Shown: piece by piece, positions 61,782 to 64,000 of the stretch
Numbering within the stretch: the stretch's first letter is position 1
Layout: each line of letters opens with the position of its first letter
NCBI GenBank assembly: GCA_965248135.1
Contig: CBDFIN010000011.1
Location: 735,158-799,157, forward strand
Length of the DNA stretch: 64,000 nt
Direction: 5' to 3'
Origin: SZUA-100 sp965248135
GTDB lineage: Bacteria > Pseudomonadota > Alphaproteobacteria > Rhizobiales > Rhizobiaceae
Position numbers and translations under genes: made by a program
Notes under the pieces: model-generated
The model's input: the letters and a program-made list of their open reading frames with translations, nothing else
Told to the model about the DNA's origin: nothing
The model's database searches: none

Positions 61782-62024
61782 ATGAATAAAGAAAACAGAA
61801 AAACGGACAACGTAGTGCGTTGAATTGAGCTGAATTTACAAACTATCAAGCAATCCTATATGGCTGGAGAGCTATCTCTGGATGAATACGCCTTTATACG
61901 TCAATCCTATTGGAAAATACTTGCAAAGCATTACGCAAAGGACACCACAAATTTCTGAGAAGAAGTACACTTACTTGCAAGTATTTTTACAACGCGTTGG
62001 CAAAATCTCAGCAAATTCAAATAG
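61782..62024 (+). CDS. UGA-recoded 80-residue protein
   Basis: ATG 61782 to TAG 62022 with two in-frame UGAs (61821, 61956). As glycine the product reads NRKTDNVVRGIELNLQTIKQ, SYMAGELSLDEYAFIRQSYW and KDTTNFGEEVHLLASIF, a helical, charged protein. It is followed at once by a terminator, which supports TAG as the real end. No ribosome-binding site is evident. Without UGA readthrough only 13 residues could be made from this ATG. Family unknown. Confidence 0.72.
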
Positions 62025-62054
62025 CCTCAGACGGAAGTGAGGGTTTCTTTTTTT
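62025..62054 (+). terminator. terminator after the 80-residue recoded ORF
   Basis: CCTCA / TGAGG stem with an 8-base loop, then GTTTCTTTTTTT. It directly follows the TAG of the recoded ORF. A short stem but a strong T-tract. Confidence 0.65.
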
Positions 62055-62112
62055 GAAAATTCCAAAAAATTTATATCATTTATGAAACATATACCTCTCT
62101 AATTGGAGCTTC

Positions 62113-62748
62113 ATGACCCCACGAAAAAAGCAAAAAAAGTCCACGCCTACACCTCAATGAAATTCAGATAATAACGCCGATAAATTTCGCAAAGCTGAAG
62201 ATGAGTATATTCTCCACCGTCTCAGACAAGACGGATATCAACCTGAAACTCTCAGCGCAGATACACGAGAAATTCTATTGAAGAATTATCGAGATATGCT
62301 CAGGATGCAAGACGAACACGTAAAAAAACTTCTGTATGTGATGCGTGATACAGGTGTTGGGAAAGCACTCAACAAACAGAGTATTGAATGGCTATTGTAT
62401 GAGCATATAAATGAGAATTTATGAAAATATCCTATTTTGGAGAAGCTGTCATTTAAGAATAGGGTTTTAGTTGACCTACTAACTGTCGAACAACTCACAG
62501 GACTGATTCAATTCTTCAACTTACTTGAAACGGGAAACCTCTTTGATCCTATTCCGATGCAGGACTTTGAAGCGGTAATTTACGGAAAATATGACCGATT
62601 TAGAAACGGCAAACGCAAGAAAGGTTATCTAAAGGCTGGGGTGTGCGATGAAAACTGAAACATACAACACTCAGCCCTCAAACGTGCCGAGACAGCATAT
62701 GCTCTTATCCGAAATTACTATGACTGAAAAGCAGGGGAAGAAGAATAA
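62113..62748 (+). CDS. UGA-recoded 211-residue protein
   Basis: ATG 62113, with GGAG five bases upstream, to TAA 62746, with four in-frame UGAs (62158, 62422, 62656, 62725) and no TAA or TAG between. As glycine the product includes TPTPQGNSDNNADKFRKAED, EYILHRLRQDGYQPETLSAD, INENLGKYPILEKLSFKNRV, VCDENGNIQHSALKRAETAY and NYYDGKAGEEE. The N-terminus is Lys-rich and the rest helical. No family recognised. In the standard code this stretch splits into small unrelated fragments. It is the clearest uninterrupted recoded gene in the window. Confidence 0.8.
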
Positions 62749-62941
62749 CAGCAGCACGATATTTCCCAATTCCCTCGGAGCCGACAATATCAGAATATCG
62801 TCACGCACAGCGGAAGTCACCCGAAGGGGTGTAACGAAGTGAAGCAGGGCGTAGCCCTTAGTCTGAAGTGAGCATGTCGATAGGCTGAGAGTGTTGGCGG
62901 GAGGAGTTTACTGAACAATTTCAATCCAAAAATAACAAACT
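62749..62941. other. non-coding GC-richer stretch, possible structured RNA
   Basis: About 190 bases between the recoded gene and the ParD promoter. It contains GTCACCCGAAGGGGTG, GCAGGGCGTAGCCCTTAG and repeated GAAGTGA words (62832, 62871 region), ending GGCGGGAGGAG. It has no good reading frame in either code and is more GC-rich than the flanks. It could be an RNA gene or a repeat; it has no tRNA-like T-arm. Confidence 0.35.
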
Positions 62942-62969
62942 TTGACATTTTTGGATATTTTCATATACT
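62942..62969 (+). promoter_or_regulatory. sigma-70-like promoter of the toxin-antitoxin pair
   Basis: TTGACA (62942-62947), 16-base spacer, TATACT (62964-62969), 30 bases before the ParD-like ATG. Confidence 0.65.
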
Positions 62970-62998
62970 ACTCCATGTTACCCATTAACGAGGAAACT

Positions 62999-63247
62999 AT
63001 GAATATATCACTCACAGAAGAGCTTGAAGCTTATGTGAAAACACAAGTAGATTCTGGTCTGTTTAGCTCAGCCAGTGAAGTCGTTCGCGAAGCCCTGCGT
63101 ACAAAAAAACTTGGGGATATGGAACGTCAGCTCGTTCGTCGTTTAGACCTTTCACGAGTTCAGTACACCGAAGGAAAATCACGTGTCGCTAACGCAGAAT
63201 TTTTCGATAATAAAATAGCGGGAATCCGCGAAAAACACTCCGTTTAA
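62999..63247 (+). CDS. ParD-like type II antitoxin
   Basis: 82-residue protein. MNISLTEELEAYVKTQVDSG, then LFSSASEVVREALRTKKLGD, is the ribbon-helix-helix DNA-binding N-terminus of CopG/ParD antitoxins; the C-terminal part (QYTEGKSRVANAEFFDNKIA) would bind the toxin. GAGGAAACT precedes ATG 62999. It ends in TAA, 9 bases before the toxin gene. It represses its own promoter in known systems, and it neutralises the ParE-like product. Confidence 0.88.
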   Translation: MNISLTEELEAYVKTQVDSGLFSSASEVVREALRTKKLGDMERQLVRRLDLSRVQYTEGKSRVANAEFFDNKIAGIREKHSV

Positions 63248-63256
63248 TTCTGCTCT

Positions 63257-63560
63257 ATGAACGATTACAAAGTCCACTTTACCGAGCTTGCCGAGCAAGA
63301 TATCGATGAAATCATAGATTACATCGCCCAGGATAGTCCTACAAACGCAATTCGTTTTGTAGAAAATCTCCGTGACAGAGCGGTAAAGGCTCTTGGAACT
63401 GCTCCAAAAGGTGGAGCCGAGTTCCTCGGAGCGCGTTTTTTTTCCGTTTGAAAATTACATTGTGGTCTACGATATCGACGAAGCCAACAAGACGGTTGTT
63501 GTCCATATGGTAGCACATGGAGCTAGGCAATGGAGACCGCTCTTTATCGAGCGTTTCTGA
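63257..63560 (+). pseudogene. ParE-like toxin with a T8 homopolymer frameshift
   Basis: MNDYKVHFTELAEQDIDEII, DYIAQDSPTNAIRFVENLRD and LGTAPKGGAEFLGARFF are the N-terminal two thirds of a ParE/RelE-type toxin. At a run of eight T (63436-63443) the frame is lost and stops at TGA 63449. Removing one T continues it as RFFPFENYIVVYDIDEANKT, VVVHMVAHGARQWRPLFIER and F to TGA 63558. The tail with HGARQWRPL is the conserved end of ParE. So this is either a broken toxin, slippage expression or a base-calling error. ATG 63257 follows the antitoxin gene by 9 bases. Confidence 0.82.
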
Positions 63561-63679
63561 GCTTCTTAACGAGGCAACTCTAGTGGGTATCAACTCCCAA
63601 CATAATACATTCGGTTGCATGGCAAACTCTGATACTATGTTATATGTGTACGAGGAATATGTCTACAACCTAAGATAAC

Positions 63680-63815
63680 CATGTCAGTAGCACATCAGTT
63701 GTCCGCTTTATGTAGCACGTGATTTGTCCGGTTTTAGGATGCTCTCAAAAGGAGGGTGTTTGATGAACCGGACTTCATGGTTACAGGAAAGACGGATGGA
63801 GAAGTTTATTGATGT
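63680..63815 (+). mobile_element. 5' end of an ISNCY-like element, cut by IS66
   Basis: Two imperfect direct repeats GTAGCACATCAGTTGTCCG and GTAGCACGTGATTTGTCCG are followed by AAAGGAGGGTGTTTG and ATG 63763 encoding MNRTSWLQERRMEKFIDV, the start of an ISNCY-type integrase-core transposase. The frame ends after 18 codons at the left end of an IS66 fragment. The rest of the element is not in the window. Confidence 0.6.
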
Positions 63816-63925
63816 GTAAGCGATGCACCGATCACACGGTTGCGGCATAGTTCCATGGCAGGAGTTGCTCGATCTGGCTTTGCTTGTGGCCATTGAGTAT
63901 TGCCTGGAGTGTGGTGGTCAGGTAG
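63816..63925 (-). mobile_element. 110-bp left-end fragment of IS66, copy 4
   Basis: Bases 63816-63925 match the first 110 bases of the other IS66 copies (end of tnpC and left inverted repeat). The identity stops after GGTCAGGTAG. Beyond it, the minus strand continues as an open frame (NKINEAESVLGKHVKLKEA) fused in frame to the tnpC tail; I do not recognise it. Bases 63926-64000 carry no other call. Confidence 0.85.
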
Positions 63926-64000
63926 TGCCTCGCTTCTTTTAATTTGACATGTTTGCCGAGTACTGATTCAGCTTCATTGATTTTGTTTTTCTGATTGAGG

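Noticed and set aside
51158..62748. UGA as selenocysteine
   Set aside because: UGAs occur many times per gene with no hairpin consistently placed after them and no match to selenoprotein families; no sel genes are in the window.
51158..62748. UGA as tryptophan (Mycoplasma-type code 4)
   Set aside because: TGG is used normally in the same frames, the GC content is above the usual Mycoplasma range, and the residues around the UGAs suit Gly better. Not formally excluded without alignments.
62648..62842. 64-codon standard-code frame starting at 62648
   Set aside because: It overlaps the recoded 211-codon ORF in another frame and continues into non-coding DNA.
42818..64000. A suppressor or tRNA-Gly(UCA) gene on the island
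   Set aside because: I looked for cloverleaf and T-arm patterns in the non-coding gaps and found none; it may lie outside the window.

Overview
The window joins two very different kinds of DNA. Bases 1 to about 42,820 look like the chromosome of an alphaproteobacterium. They carry an imuA-imuB-dnaE2 cassette behind a GTTC-N7-GTTC LexA box, several sugar ABC importers with their catabolic genes, Gfo/Idh/MocA oxidoreductases, a cyanophycin locus, and densely packed operons with many 4-base ATGA overlaps. I infer a marine or soil, Rhizobiales- or Rhodobacterales-like heterotroph; no rRNA is present to place it more exactly.

Chromosomal layout. 1-3.7 kb: SOS mutasome. 3.8-7.2 kb: a DUF3726-like protein, an unknown 569-residue protein and an atypical M19 dipeptidase, followed by two tandem copies of a 163-bp double-hairpin repeat. 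7.6-17.8 kb: an amino-sugar locus with an ABC importer, oxidoreductase and MurQ-like etherase on one strand, and a divergent N-acetylhexosamine kinase, GntR regulator, GlmS-type SIS protein and NagA on the other. 18.1-20.1 kb: a membrane GGDEF-EAL protein. 20.1-25.8 kb: cyanophycin metabolism (CphA-like Mur ligase, CphA, cyanophycinase and the tail of a decayed isoaspartyl dipeptidase cut by a 450-bp MITE). 26.3-29.8 kb: an inositol catabolism remnant (iolE, a collapsed iolD, iolG, a second oxidoreductase). 30.0-42.3 kb: a sugar locus (ribokinase, FucU/RbsD mutarotase, complete ABC importer, FGGY kinase, M42 peptidase, BtpA-like protein, aldo/keto reductase, lactonase-type amidohydrolase).

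At 42,741 an initiator tRNA-Met marks the start of a lower-GC mobile region that runs past the right edge. It opens with a P4-type integrase split by IS66. It also holds three complete, near-identical IS66 copies, a fragment of a fourth, one IS30, one ISAs1 and an ISNCY-like fragment. Every complete IS has matching target duplications, so the locus can be closed up by removing them.

The most striking feature is the cargo between about 51.1 and 62.8 kb. Five reading frames (123, 107, 610, 80 and 211 codons) are open only if UGA is read as a sense codon: there are 17 in-frame UGAs, and all five frames end in TAA or TAG. In two of them the frame is restored exactly when an IS66 copy and one 8-bp target duplication are removed. 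By contrast the IS66, IS30 and ISAs1 transposase genes all end in TGA. The simplest reading is DNA from a lineage that reads UGA as glycine (Gracilibacteria or Absconditabacteria type, code 25), or from a virus or plasmid of one, now sitting beside an alphaproteobacterial tRNA and riddled with standard-code insertion sequences. The rest of the cargo is a SUMF1-fold protein, an AlpA-like regulator, an XRE regulator with two matched operator pairs, a Tat-signal protein and a ParDE-type toxin-antitoxin pair with a homopolymer frameshift.
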